From the IMG/VR virus record IMGVR_UViG_3300025929_000015, positions 35,377-99,376 of that record: a stretch of DNA of 64,000 nt; one strand, written 5' to 3'. How positions within the stretch are numbered: the first letter of the stretch is position 1; every line of letters starts with the position of its first letter. Position numbers and translations under genes: made by a program. Under the pieces are notes generated by a model, which made no database searches, was not told where the DNA came from, and saw nothing but the letters and a program-made list of their open reading frames with translations. Shown here one piece after another: positions 23,236-31,209 of the stretch. Source of the stretch: a virus.

Positions 23236-23720
23236 GTGCTGATCCCCGCCGCGCGGGCCCGCGCCTCGGTGGCGGCCGCCTTGGCATCGGCGAACTGCCG
23301 CGCTTCGGTGAACTCCTTCCGCGCCTTCTCGGCGTCCTCGCGGGCCCGGGTCAGCCGGGACAGCTCAGCGCGGTCTGCGTCGCTCAGCCGGGGCATCGCC
23401 CCGTCCAGGCGGTACCAGGCTTCCTGCGTGCGCTTGCCGGTGTCCTTCCATAGCACCAGCGCGTTGCCGCTGCCCGCGTGGAACCCGGTGATCACCGCAT
23501 CGCGGCCGTCCCGGGTGGTGACGGGCAGCTCGAACCGCACGTCCTTGAACTCGCGGGCCTTGTTCTCCAGCCCGTAGAAGCTGGGATCGGACAGCTCCTG
23601 GCCGTCACCCAGGTCCACCCGGAATTTCACCCTGTTGATGTAGTCACTGCTGTTCTCGGCCAGCTCGACCGGGTAGTCCCGGCCGAGCACCGACACGGTC
23701 AGGCCGGTGTACCTGTTCAT
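23232..23720 (-). CDS. Hypothetical beta-rich protein with coiled-coil tail
   Basis: 162 aa, ATG 23720 with GAGGAGAG upstream. Residues 1-105 look beta-rich (LTVSVLGRDYPVEL, DAVITGFHAGSGNALVLW). Residues 110-160 form a charged heptad-like helix (LSRLTRAREDAEKARKEF). Possible scaffold or regulator; unknown. Confidence 0.75.
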   Translation of the reverse strand: MNRYTGLTVSVLGRDYPVELAENSSDYINRVKFRVDLGDGQELSDPSFYGLENKAREFKDVRFELPVTTRDGRDAVITGFHAGSGNALVLWKDTGKRTQEAWYRLDGAMPRLSDADRAELSRLTRAREDAEKARKEFTEARQFADAKAAATEARARAAGIST

Positions 23721-23938
23721 TTCTCTCCTCTCGTTGTTTCGCTGACGTCGCCATCGGCCCATTCGATCCGGACGCTGACGGGCCGCCCGGCGTTGATGTC
23801 GCCTTTGCTGGGGACATGCAGCGCCCCCGGGCCGGTGACGACGGTGCGCCAGCATTCGTCCCCCGTCCCGGCATCGGCCAGGATCACGGTAAACGGGAAG
23901 CAGCTGGCGGGCAGGTCGTGAAACGGGATGCTGCCCAC
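23717..23938 (-). CDS. Hypothetical protein
   Basis: 73 aa, beta-strand rich (CFPFTVILADAGTG, VSVRIEWADG). ATGA overlap with the gene downstream. It follows the first structured intercistronic element. Confidence 0.68.
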   Translation of the reverse strand: MGSIPFHDLPASCFPFTVILADAGTGDECWRTVVTGPGALHVPSKGDINAGRPVSVRIEWADGDVSETTRGEK

Positions 23939-23951
23939 TGGCGTCCTCCTT

Positions 23952-24021
23952 CCTGCTTGCTTCCTGGCAAGCAGAACAACGCCCGGACCCCAGGGGTCCG
24001 GGCGTGTTCCTCCTGGCAGGA
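23952..24021 (-). repeat. Structured intercistronic element, copy 1
   Basis: Shared flanks (CTGGCAAGCAGA and CCTGGCAGGA on the plus strand) enclose a 12-bp stem (23980-23991 / 23993-24004). It lies between the GH16 stop and the next gene. One of seven copies with identical flanks and different stems. Confidence 0.8.
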
Positions 24022-24023
24022 TG

Positions 24024-25130
24024 CTACGGCTGGGTGTAGCTGAACGCAGGCAGCGGCACGGCCACTGCCGGGTCCCCGGGCGGTGGCGCCCCGTTGGGGC
24101 ACCACAGGTTGACGATCACCTGCTGCTTGCCGGTGGCGGGGACGGCGACCGTGCCGCTGAACTGGTTCCCGCCGTACAGCTGGGTGTAGCTGTACTTCTG
24201 CCCCTGGACGGCGGTCACCTCGGCCAGCACGGTCCCGTCCGCGGCGGACAGCCGCCATCGCAGGGAGCCGGGCAGCCAGGTGAACTCGGCGGTCAGGCTG
24301 CCATGCCCCGCCGGGATGGCGAACTGGCTGCCCGGTACCAGCACGTGCCCGGGCGGGGTGCCCTGCACCGAGCTGAGCTGGTCGGCGTAGTAGCCGAACT
24401 GGACGAACGCCGGGGCGCCGGCGATAGTCCCGGCCGAGTAGAACTCGATGTCGATTTCCTTCTGCCCGCCGGGGCCGCCCTTGCTGGCTGCCCAGTAGGT
24501 GAACAGTCCCAGGCACAGCCCGGGCGGCAGTGCGGTCAGGTCGGCGCCGATGCTCCACCGGTAGGTGCCGTACCCCCAGGTCGAGGCGTTCGCCGCGATC
24601 CCCTGGTCACCCCGGGCGGAGTCCGCCTCCGCCCCGGCATACAAGCCGGGTGACAGCTGCGCGGCGTGCAGCGTCAGGACCTGACCCAGCGCGTCCACGG
24701 TCACGTTGGCCGCCTTAGGCTGGCCGGGCGCGGTGCCCCAGTCCTCCAGCTCCCACAGGTGATTGCCCCAGGACACCGCGTTCCCCGCCTGGGAGGCAGG
24801 CGGCTCGGCCCCGCCGTAGCCGGAGACGATGGCCTTGCCGGCTGACGGGGCGGCCCCGGCCAGCAGCGCGGTGCCGTTGGCGTTGGACTGCAGCGCGTAC
24901 GACCCGCCCTGGTCATCGGTCAGCGCCACCACCGCGGCCGGGGTCCCGGACGGGGTCACCGTGTAGCTGGTGGTCGCGGTGGCGATCTCCCCGGTCGCCG
25001 GGTCCTGCGCGGTCCCGGTCAGGTTGACAGTGAACACCGCCGCCCGGTCCGCGTAGTTCGCCGTCACCTTCACCGCCTCCCCCGGGGCGTAATTCGTCTT
25101 GTCGGTGGACAGGGACAGGCTCAGGGTCAT
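24024..25130 (-). CDS. GH16-type beta-glucanase
   Basis: 368 aa from ATG 25130. Residues 1-75 form a beta-sandwich-like N-terminal domain without signal peptide. From about 115 the sequence follows GH16: WGTYRWSIG-like strand, LFTYWAASKG, and the catalytic EIDIEF (Glu225, Asp227, Glu229). GH16 enzymes cut beta-1,3/1,4-glucans or galactans. It is the last gene of an operon with a glycan synthase and a small membrane protein, which suggests control or trimming of the product. Confidence 0.86.
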   Translation of the reverse strand: MTLSLSLSTDKTNYAPGEAVKVTANYADRAAVFTVNLTGTAQDPATGEIATATTSYTVTPSGTPAAVVALTDDQGGSYALQSNANGTALLAGAAPSAGKAIVSGYGGAEPPASQAGNAVSWGNHLWELEDWGTAPGQPKAANVTVDALGQVLTLHAAQLSPGLYAGAEADSARGDQGIAANASTWGYGTYRWSIGADLTALPPGLCLGLFTYWAASKGGPGGQKEIDIEFYSAGTIAGAPAFVQFGYYADQLSSVQGTPPGHVLVPGSQFAIPAGHGSLTAEFTWLPGSLRWRLSAADGTVLAEVTAVQGQKYSYTQLYGGNQFSGTVAVPATGKQQVIVNLWCPNGAPPPGDPAVAVPLPAFSYTQP

Positions 25131-25273
25131 GGTCGACGCCTCCTTCGCGGGGTCAGCCGGACCCGGGGCCGCAGCCGGGTGGCCGCAAGTACCGCGTAGA
25201 CCAGGGTCACCCCGCTGATCACGTACGTGCCCAGGAAATGGTACATGGGCATGTACCAGCCGTAATTCTGCAT
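25127..25273 (-). CDS. 48-aa single-span membrane protein
   Basis: Short aromatic N-terminus (MQNYGWYMPMY), one hydrophobic span (about 12-30), then an Arg-rich tail. GAGGGGG lies before the ATG; its TGA overlaps the GH16 ATG. Position between a membrane synthase and a hydrolase suggests an accessory subunit of the synthase. Confidence 0.75.
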   Translation of the reverse strand: MQNYGWYMPMYHFLGTYVISGVTLVYAVLAATRLRPRVRLTPRRRRRP

Positions 25274-25290
25274 GATATTTCCCCCTCGGG

Positions 25291-26409
25291 TCAGATGGAC
25301 GTACCGGCACCCCAGCTGGAGCTGCGCTTGCGCAGCATCCGGTACAGCGCGCGGATGTAAACGAACTGGCGGGCGACCGAGTAGAACAGGTCGGGGACGA
25401 TCAGCAGCGTCGCCACGATGGCGACGATCCCGGCCTTGCGCGCCTGCCAGGTCTGCTCGATGATGATGAACAGCAGGCACAGCGCGTACAGCTTCGCGTT
25501 CAGCGGGTTGATGCCCTGCCAGCCGAACAGCGCGAACGACCAGGACAGGTAGAACGCGGTCAGCGGCAGCGCCAGCATCCCCAGGTAGGTGGCGGACTGC
25601 CGGACGATCATCCCGCGCGTCTCGTGCCCCCACCCGTACCGGACCAGCTCGGCCAGCGTGCCGTGCTGCCAGCGCAGCCGCTGGCTCACCCAGTCCCGGA
25701 CGGTCTCCATCACGTCGGTCAGCACCCGGCAATTCCCCGGCGCCAGCACCGGGATCCGCAGCCGTTTCAGCGCCAAGGTCAGCTCGTAGTCCTCGACCAG
25801 GCTGTGCACGTCGTACACCTGGCCGTCCGGGCGGGTCGCGGCCACCGCCCACAGCACGCACACCCGCATCCCCCACCCGGTGCCGGACAGCACGTCGGCC
25901 CGCGGGCGGCGGTTCTGGTGCTGGGCGAACCGGGCGAACTCGGCCCGCTGCAGCGCGCCGAGCAGGCCGCCGCCGGGGCGGCCGTGGAACGTCGCGCCGA
26001 CGCTGCCGTAGCCTTTCTCCAGCCACCGGATCGTGTTGGCGATGAAGTCGGGGTCCGGCACGGAGTCCGCGTCGAACCCCATCACGATGTCGGTGTCATC
26101 CAGCCGGGGCAAGATGTGCGCCAGCCCGATGTTCAGGTTGCCGGCCTTGCGGTGCGGGTTGACCGCCGTCTGGGTGATGCTCACCCCGTACGGCGCGACC
26201 TCGGCTGCGATCCGGTTGGCCAGCTCGCGGTCGGCTGTGTTGTCGAGCAGGACATACAGCTCGTCCGGGGGCCTGGTCTGGCCGAGCACCGCCTCCACGG
26301 TCCGGCTGATCGTCCCGGTCTCGTTGTGGGTGGGGATCACGACGACCACCCGGTCGGCCGGGTCGGTCAGCAGCGGACCGAAATCCCTTCCTCGTCTTGA
26401 ATGGTTCAA
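25291..26409 (-). CDS. Processive GT2 glycan synthase (cellulose/chitin-synthase-like)
   Basis: 372 aa, TTG start at 26409 with AAGGAG 6 nt before it. The GT-A domain has the four hallmark motifs of processive beta-glycan synthases: Asp56 (LLDNT), DAD at 113-115, ED at 206-207 and QRLRW at 243-247. Three hydrophobic spans follow (about 272-298, 305-320, 327-350). It should polymerise a UDP-sugar into a beta-glycan at the membrane. First gene of a three-gene operon ending in GH16. Confidence 0.88.
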   Translation of the reverse strand: MNHSRRGRDFGPLLTDPADRVVVVIPTHNETGTISRTVEAVLGQTRPPDELYVLLDNTADRELANRIAAEVAPYGVSITQTAVNPHRKAGNLNIGLAHILPRLDDTDIVMGFDADSVPDPDFIANTIRWLEKGYGSVGATFHGRPGGGLLGALQRAEFARFAQHQNRRPRADVLSGTGWGMRVCVLWAVAATRPDGQVYDVHSLVEDYELTLALKRLRIPVLAPGNCRVLTDVMETVRDWVSQRLRWQHGTLAELVRYGWGHETRGMIVRQSATYLGMLALPLTAFYLSWSFALFGWQGINPLNAKLYALCLLFIIIEQTWQARKAGIVAIVATLLIVPDLFYSVARQFVYIRALYRMLRKRSSSWGAGTSI

Positions 26410-26438
26410 AATTTCTCCTTTCGCAGCGGAACGTGGCC

Positions 26439-26484
26439 GTTCCCCGCGGCGCCCGCCCGCAAGCGGGCGCCACGGCCAGCGGCC
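26439..26484 (-). repeat. Structured intercistronic element family 2, copy 1
   Basis: Plus-strand form GTTCCCCGCGGCGCC...CGCCACGGCCAGCGGCC with a 9-bp stem (26448-26456 / 26463-26471). Two further copies, with changed stems, lie near 36.76 and 42.43 kb. It fills the 154-bp gap before the GT2 operon. Confidence 0.7.
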
Positions 26485-26563
26485 TCAACCCAGGTGTCAC
26501 CAAAGCAGGAACACTATTTTTCCCCGCCTGCCCCGCGGGGGCCAGCCCTGACTTCGGTGACCT

Positions 26564-27346
26564 TTACGGCTGACCCGACGATTCCTCCTGCCCTTTCAGG
26601 TAGCGCAGCGCCCGGTGCTCATCCCAGCCGAACGTCTCGTGCAGCCCGGCGGCCAGCATCTCCTGGTATGCCGGGGCGGGCGCCAGCGGTTCGACGTCGG
26701 CCATCCGCCACGGCGCGCCGAACGTGACCACCGGGTGCCCGCGGAGCCTGCCCACGCAGCTGACGGTCTCGTAATGGCCGGGCCCGGCGGACAGCTGTGC
26801 CCCCGGGGTGAGCGGCAGGTCCCAGTCCGTCCCGGGGACCTGCTTCATCTCCTGGGCCATGATGTCACAGAGCTGTGCCGGGGCGATCAGCCAGGCCCGG
26901 GCCGCGGTGATGCCGGCTGCGTGAGGGTCATACAGGGCCCGGCCGCCGCCCCAGAACGCCGACCGGGTGGCGAAGTACATCCGGCCGGGCAGCCAGGCAG
27001 CCGTCGTGTCGACCGGATCGGCCGGGTCGCGGGCCCCGTGGTGGACCCGGCCGGTCTCGGCCAGCACACCGCCGTGCAGGTAGTACCGGAACCGGCGCCA
27101 GGTCATGTTCGACCCGTAGGCCGCATACCAGACCAGGCTCGTGTCCTTTCCTGTTCCCATGGTTAACTCCTTTTCTCCGCTGCCGCGCTTGCGCCGTTTC
27201 TCGGCGGTATCAGCGCACCTGTCGCTGCAGAACCTGCTGCGCGCCAGCACTGCGAAATATGGCTTCCCGCAGCACTCGCATCTCTTCTCGATAAGTTTCT
27301 TACGGCGGGTATATGTCGCGCCTTTCTGAGGCCCGCGTTTTCCCAT
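26564..27346 (-). CDS. Zinc finger plus gamma-glutamylcyclotransferase-like protein
   Basis: The open frame has two parts. Residues 1-62 are a basic zinc finger (CECCGKPYF...FCSDRC). Residues 63-260 start MGTGKDTSLVWYAAYGSNM, the YGSNM signature of GGCT/AIG2-like enzymes, followed by a 190-aa globular domain. A strong GGAG site sits 6 nt before the internal ATG at 27160 although no stop separates the parts, so the GGCT part may also be made alone. GGCTs release 5-oxoproline from gamma-glutamyl amines. Confidence 0.7.
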   Translation of the reverse strand: MGKRGPQKGATYTRRKKLIEKRCECCGKPYFAVLARSRFCSDRCADTAEKRRKRGSGEKELTMGTGKDTSLVWYAAYGSNMTWRRFRYYLHGGVLAETGRVHHGARDPADPVDTTAAWLPGRMYFATRSAFWGGGRALYDPHAAGITAARAWLIAPAQLCDIMAQEMKQVPGTDWDLPLTPGAQLSAGPGHYETVSCVGRLRGHPVVTFGAPWRMADVEPLAPAPAYQEMLAAGLHETFGWDEHRALRYLKGQEESSGQP

Positions 27347-27349
27347 GGG

Positions 27350-27583
27350 TCACCAGCTCCCTAGATACTTCCGGCACTTCGGGCAGCGGTACAGCGTCGT
27401 GCCGTTCTTGTTTTTCTTTATTGGCCGGGGATTGTGCGGCGGGCAGCGCTCGCTGTAGTTCTTGGCCGGCCGGGGGACCGGAGCCGGGTTCGGCCGACGC
27501 CTCTTACTCGCCTTAGAACACGTGGGATCGTGCGGATCGCCGCCCTTAGCCCCGCATTCCGCGCACGGCGGCTTCTTCGGCAT
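27350..27583 (-). CDS. Lys/Pro-rich double zinc-finger protein
   Basis: 77 aa. CAECGAKGGDPHDPTC at the start and CPPHNP...YRCPKCRKY at the end make two Cys/His sites joined by a Pro/Arg linker. Likely nucleic-acid binding by composition. Confidence 0.72.
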   Translation of the reverse strand: MPKKPPCAECGAKGGDPHDPTCSKASKRRRPNPAPVPRPAKNYSERCPPHNPRPIKKNKNGTTLYRCPKCRKYLGSW

Positions 27584-27587
27584 CGCG

Positions 27588-27644
27588 CTAACGCCGCGAA
27601 TTGAATACGTCCGCCCAGTAATCGGCGGTCATGACGTTATCCAT
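27588..27644 (-). CDS. 18-aa mini-ORF
   Basis: MDNVMTADYWADVFNSRR with AGGAAGGAAA before the ATG and 4 nt before the next gene start. Too short to judge; kept because of its good ribosome site. Confidence 0.35.
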   Translation of the reverse strand: MDNVMTADYWADVFNSRR

Positions 27645-27661
27645 GTTTCCTTCCTTCTTTC

Positions 27662-28111
27662 TCACAGCGGGATGTGGCCTTTCGGCCAGCCATCCTCGCG
27701 GATTTTCCCGTCCGCCAGCATGGCCAGGTGCTCCAGTGTGCCCGGTTCGTACCGGCGGACCGGCGCGGTGGTCCGGGCGATCTGCCGGGCCACCCGCCGG
27801 GCGAACCGGGCCTTGCGCCAGGCCGCCCGGGCGGCGGCGGTCTTGACCCGTCCGGTCAGCGGCGTGTAGACGTAGGCGTCTTCGATGTGCACCCCGGACA
27901 CGGTGCCGTCCCCGTCGAACCAGACCTCGCCGGTCAGCTCGTGCCGGGCGACCGTCAGCGCGGACAGGTCCACCTTGCACTGCCCGTCCGGCCAGAAGTC
28001 GACGTCGGTGCCGTCGGCCAGGTGCACGGTGAGCCGCACGGCCGGCCGGCGTCTCATGGCCGGCTCAGCTGTCTGCCGCAGCGGCAGCAGCATCCATCTC
28101 GGTCCGGTCAT
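27662..28111 (-). CDS. Hypothetical basic protein
   Basis: 149 aa, ATGA overlap with the S24/S26-like gene. Beta-rich first 85 residues (VRLTVHLADGTDVDFWPDGQ), then an Arg-rich helix and a C-terminal ~40 residues. Possibly a partner of the S24/S26-like protein by coupling. Confidence 0.7.
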   Translation of the reverse strand: MTGPRWMLLPLRQTAEPAMRRRPAVRLTVHLADGTDVDFWPDGQCKVDLSALTVARHELTGEVWFDGDGTVSGVHIEDAYVYTPLTGRVKTAAARAAWRKARFARRVARQIARTTAPVRRYEPGTLEHLAMLADGKIREDGWPKGHIPL

Positions 28112-28404
28112 CGCACTGCCCGGCCGGCGATCCGGTCCCGGCTGGTCCAGCCGTTGACGTGCCCGTGGTTGTTGGAGATCTGCACCCGCTGCCCGTCGAT
28201 CGCGGTGATCTTATGCAGGTAGATGCGGCCGCGGACGCGGGCCAGCACGATGTCCCCGGCTTCGAGCGTGTCATCGTCGCGCAGCCGCCGGATGGTCACC
28301 CGCTCCCGGTCGCAGATCAGCGGTTCCATGGAGTGGCCGCGCGGCCGGATCGTGACCTGCTCCGCACCGTCACGGAGCTGGTGATAAGCCCAGGTCTCGG
28401 TCAC
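28108..28404 (-). CDS. S24/S26 peptidase-like protein
   Basis: 98 aa. PRGHSMEPLICDRERVTI holds the Ser of the S24/S26 fold and GRIYLHKITAI the candidate catalytic Lys; the rest matches the compact beta barrel (AGDIVLARV, HGHVNGW). There is no DNA-binding or membrane part. It may be a trans-acting self-cleavage or signal-type peptidase. It lies right after a multi-HTH regulator. Confidence 0.75.
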   Translation of the reverse strand: MTETWAYHQLRDGAEQVTIRPRGHSMEPLICDRERVTIRRLRDDDTLEAGDIVLARVRGRIYLHKITAIDGQRVQISNNHGHVNGWTSRDRIAGRAVR

Positions 28405-28564
28405 CGTTCCTCCCTTGCACGAATACCTTCAGGGTCCGCTGGTCGTCCTGTAGCTGCACCTGCACCTCCAGGTGATACCGGACATACACCCGCCCGTCTT
28501 CGTCGATGACCTCGAACCTGGTGACCTGATCGAACATGGCGCTCAGATCGATGCTGTTGCTCAC
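28370..28564 (-). CDS. Small beta-rich protein
   Basis: 64 aa from the GTG at 28564, which has AAGGAGG at good spacing. DEDGRVYVRYHLEVQVQLQDDQ is the core. It is in frame with the end of the upstream ORF, but coding bias there favours a frame that stops at 28561. Overlaps the S24/S26-like gene by 35 nt. Confidence 0.6.
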   Translation of the reverse strand: MSNSIDLSAMFDQVTRFEVIDEDGRVYVRYHLEVQVQLQDDQRTLKVFVQGRNGDRDLGLSPAP

Positions 28565-29362
28565 CTGTTCTCCTCCTTCTCTTCCAGCAGGTACGGCGTC
28601 CGTGGCCGGGCGGACGATGATTTCCAGCCCGCACGCCGCGGCCAGCCGTTCCAGGTTCTCCGGCGAGGTGGCGTGCGAGCCGTGCAGGAAGGTGTAAGCC
28701 GCGGACAGCGAGAACCCGCCCGCCTGGGACAGCTCCAGCACCGTGACCTCCCCGGCGGTGAACTGCCGGCGTGCCTCGTTGACCAGTGCCGTGAACCAGC
28801 GCGCCCGCCCCGCGGGCAGCGGTTCCCAGCCCGATTTGACGCGGGTGAACCGCCCCTGGTCGCGGGCGATGAGCCGGACCATCTCTGCGGAGATGCCGAA
28901 GACAGCGCCGATCGAACGCAGGCTGCACCCGGCAGCGCGCAGCTCGCGGATGGCCTGTCCGCGCTGCGACGCAGGCGTTGACCGGCTGTACTGCCGCGCC
29001 GCCGCGTCCAGCACCGCCTGCGTCCTGGCCTCGCGCTCCGCCCGCTCCGCCCGCTTCCTGGCCCGCTCCGCGGGCTCCCGTTCCCTGCGGTCCAGGTCCG
29101 CGAGCCCGGCGCCGGTGGCGAACCACCGGTACTGGGGCGTGTTCTTGTAGTAGACCGACGGCTCCGTGCCGGCCGAGCGTCGCACCAGGCCGCGGCGTTC
29201 CATCCGGGTCAGGATGGAATTGCAGCGGCTGGCCCGCCTGCTGATGTCATCGGGATAGCTGAACAGGCGGGCGACCGCGCCGGCCGCCAGGCCGCCGTCG
29301 CCCGCGGCGGCCAGCGCTCTCAGGATCTCGTCTGCCGACGGGCTGCCGGGTTCTCTCTGCAT
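28561..29362 (-). CDS. Multi-HTH regulator, apparent +1 frameshift near its end
   Basis: About 266 aa from ATG 29362. A winged-helix region (about 10-70), a charged coiled-coil (about 85-120), a central HTH (IRELRAAGCSLRSIGAVFGIS) and a C-terminal XRE-like HTH (TVLELSQAGGFSLSAAYTFLHG...NLERLAAACGLEI). Beyond about 28600 codon bias moves to the +1 frame and ends LLEEKEENR at 28561, overlapping the next GTG. It is divergent from a plus-strand HTH-like gene, so this is a candidate control region. Confidence 0.7.
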
Positions 29363-29401
29363 GAATTCCTCCGTTCTTTTTTTGCGTCTACGCTGGACCT
29401 G

Positions 29402-29650
29402 ATGCGTGAGAACAGGCTGTCGCTGACCCTGCCGGAACTGGCGTCCGTGCTGGACCCGCCGGTGACCGCGGCGCAGCTTCAGCACCTGGTCACCGCGCTG
29501 CGGCTGCACCCGTGCGGGTACCGGCGCAACGGCCAGCCCGGACGGCCGCTACCCCGCTATGATGCTGAGACCATGATGCGTATACATGGTGCCGTGGCGC
29601 CCTGGCTGGCCGTGTGCGGGACCCTGGCCGCGGTCACCGGGTCGGCCTGA
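29402..29650 (+). CDS. Small HTH-like protein, divergent from the multi-HTH regulator
   Basis: 82 aa. LTLPELASVLDPPVTAAQLQHLVTALRLHP resembles a helix-turn-helix, followed by a basic loop and a hydrophobic C-terminal helix. Only 39 bp separate its start from the divergent regulator. Confidence 0.68.
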   Translation: MRENRLSLTLPELASVLDPPVTAAQLQHLVTALRLHPCGYRRNGQPGRPLPRYDAETMMRIHGAVAPWLAVCGTLAAVTGSA

Positions 29651-30218
29651 AGATGCGCTCGGCGATCGCGAGGAGCGTGGCTCTCTTGCCGGACCCGGGT
29701 TCGCCCAGGCCGGTCGCGATGTCGTTCAGGCCCGCGCCGTACCCGTAGTCGTAGGTGCAGGCCCAGTGCGTGCCGTCCGGTTCGGTCATGGTGGCCTCGT
29801 AATGCCCCGAAGCCGAATGGGCGTCGTCGGTGAACGTGAACAGGTACTCCCCGGACCCGAAATCGTGCCGGACCTCGAAGTGGTCATACTCGAACTCCAG
29901 CTCCGGCGGCGCGCCGGTGAGTTCCCGGGGTGCGTACTCCTGCGGAGCCGCGGCGCCGTCCGGCCAGAAATAGATCCGGCTGGAGCCCAGCCCCTGCTTG
30001 TAGCAGCCGACCCGGACCGGGCCGTCGCCCAGCACGCCGTGGTGGCTGTGCTGCCACCACGCCTCGGTGCCGCGCTCGCGGTTCTTGATCAGGTTCGCGA
30101 AGATCCGCACCCCGCTGGGCAGCCCGGCCTCGTCGGTGTCGAAGACCCCGACGTCTTCCTTATCCGGGCGGCGCTTCCCGTTGCAGTAGGTAAACGCGCC
30201 GTAGTCTGAGTACGCCAT
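29634..30218 (-). CDS. Hypothetical protein, aromatic and acidic
   Basis: 194 aa. Many Tyr/Trp/His and Gly residues (TYCNGKRRPDKEDVGVFD, AWWQHSHHGVLGDGPV, YDHFEVRHDFGSGEYLF), typical of a beta-sandwich. Convergent 17-nt overlap with the plus-strand gene. No family recognised. Confidence 0.75.
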   Translation of the reverse strand: MAYSDYGAFTYCNGKRRPDKEDVGVFDTDEAGLPSGVRIFANLIKNRERGTEAWWQHSHHGVLGDGPVRVGCYKQGLGSSRIYFWPDGAAAPQEYAPRELTGAPPELEFEYDHFEVRHDFGSGEYLFTFTDDAHSASGHYEATMTEPDGTHWACTYDYGYGAGLNDIATGLGEPGSGKRATLLAIAERIFRPTR

Positions 30219-30221
30219 TGC

Positions 30222-30455
30222 CTATGCTCGCTCCCCGAAGCAGAACGTGATCTCGCCCGAGGGCGAGACTTCGATCGCGTCGCCGGGCAGCAGCGGCACG
30301 CCGGCGACAGACAGGTGCCAGCCGTCCGCCTCAATCCGGACGTCATAGGGCGGCCGGCCGTGCTCGTGCGGGATGCGTGCCATCTGGATGACAGCCAGGT
30401 TCTTGCCGTCCCAGGGGGCGGTCCGGACCGGTTCCGTGCGTTCGGCGGTGCTCAT
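30222..30455 (-). CDS. Hypothetical beta-rich protein
   Basis: 77 aa from ATG 30455 (ATGA overlap). DVRIEADGWHLSVAGVPLLPGDAIEV suggests a small beta barrel. Four nt before the next gene. Confidence 0.7.
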   Translation of the reverse strand: MSTAERTEPVRTAPWDGKNLAVIQMARIPHEHGRPPYDVRIEADGWHLSVAGVPLLPGDAIEVSPSGEITFCFGERA

Positions 30456-30649
30456 GCGCCCGTCCATTCCCAGTGGCCGACGTCAAGGCCGTCCGAGCCG
30501 GTGACCCGGCCGCCGGTGTCGTCGTCTTCTTCGTCCAGGCCGGCGGTGAGAACGGCCCGCACGTTGTGCAGGGTCAGCGCGCCGGCGGTGGTGTCCCGGT
30601 CGATGACCAGCCGCAGCATGAATGTGCCTTTCATGTCCCTTCCTTTCAT
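30452..30649 (-). CDS. Small hypothetical protein with duplicated start signal
   Basis: 60-65 aa. The start region has a tandem GGAAGGGACATGAAAGG repeat, giving two equivalent Shine-Dalgarno/ATG units at 30649 and 30634 and a third ATG at 30619. Core LRLVIDRDTTAGALTLHNVRAVL then acidic. Function unknown. Confidence 0.65.
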   Translation of the reverse strand: MKGRDMKGTFMLRLVIDRDTTAGALTLHNVRAVLTAGLDEEDDDTGGRVTGSDGLDVGHWEWTGA

Positions 30650-31209
30650 GTCCCTTCCTCCTCCTTATCTGCCGTGACCTTCTTGGCCCCGGCGTCCCGG
30701 GAAACAGCCTCCCGCATCAGGGAGGGCACCTCCCAGCCCAGCGCGTGAAGCCGCCGGATCGCTGCCAGCGCGGCCCCGGACCCCTGGCCGGAGAGGCGGG
30801 TCGAGGCCAGCGACATCGCCAGCGCCCACTCCCACGGTTCTCCTTTCGTGACCAGGCGGCCCTGGAGGTTCCACAGCACGACCGCGCAGGACGCCCCGGC
30901 GACCGCCCACCGCGTGACCTGCGGGAGGTTCTCGAAGAACCGGGTGTGGATATGCGGCTCGGGGCAGTGCTCGATACAGCCCCTCCGGTCCCATTCCTCG
31001 GGCCGCTTCGGGGCGTTCATGGGCTCGGCGCTGCTTCCGGTCAGGGCGCACAGCTTGTCCGTGACCTGACTCAGCGAGGTCTCCACGTAGACCGAGACCT
31101 GCACGCTGCCCCGGGCGCGCGTCTTGTTCTTATGCCGGACGACATGCCCGTGCATGTCCAGGACTCCCGCCGTCCAGCCCAGGTCTGCTTCGGTTATCAC
31201 CTGGCTCAT
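30646..31209 (-). CDS. LAGLIDADG-like protein
   Basis: 187 aa. Near the N-terminus ADLGWTAGVLDMHGHV fits a LAGLIDADG motif (xxAGxxDxxGxV), followed by strands (SVQVSVYVET) and a helix with LSQVTDKL, as in homing-endonuclease half-domains. One motif only. The aspartate is present, so activity as a dimer is possible. Confidence 0.6.
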   Translation of the reverse strand: MSQVITEADLGWTAGVLDMHGHVVRHKNKTRARGSVQVSVYVETSLSQVTDKLCALTGSSAEPMNAPKRPEEWDRRGCIEHCPEPHIHTRFFENLPQVTRWAVAGASCAVVLWNLQGRLVTKGEPWEWALAMSLASTRLSGQGSGAALAAIRRLHALGWEVPSLMREAVSRDAGAKKVTADKEEEGT

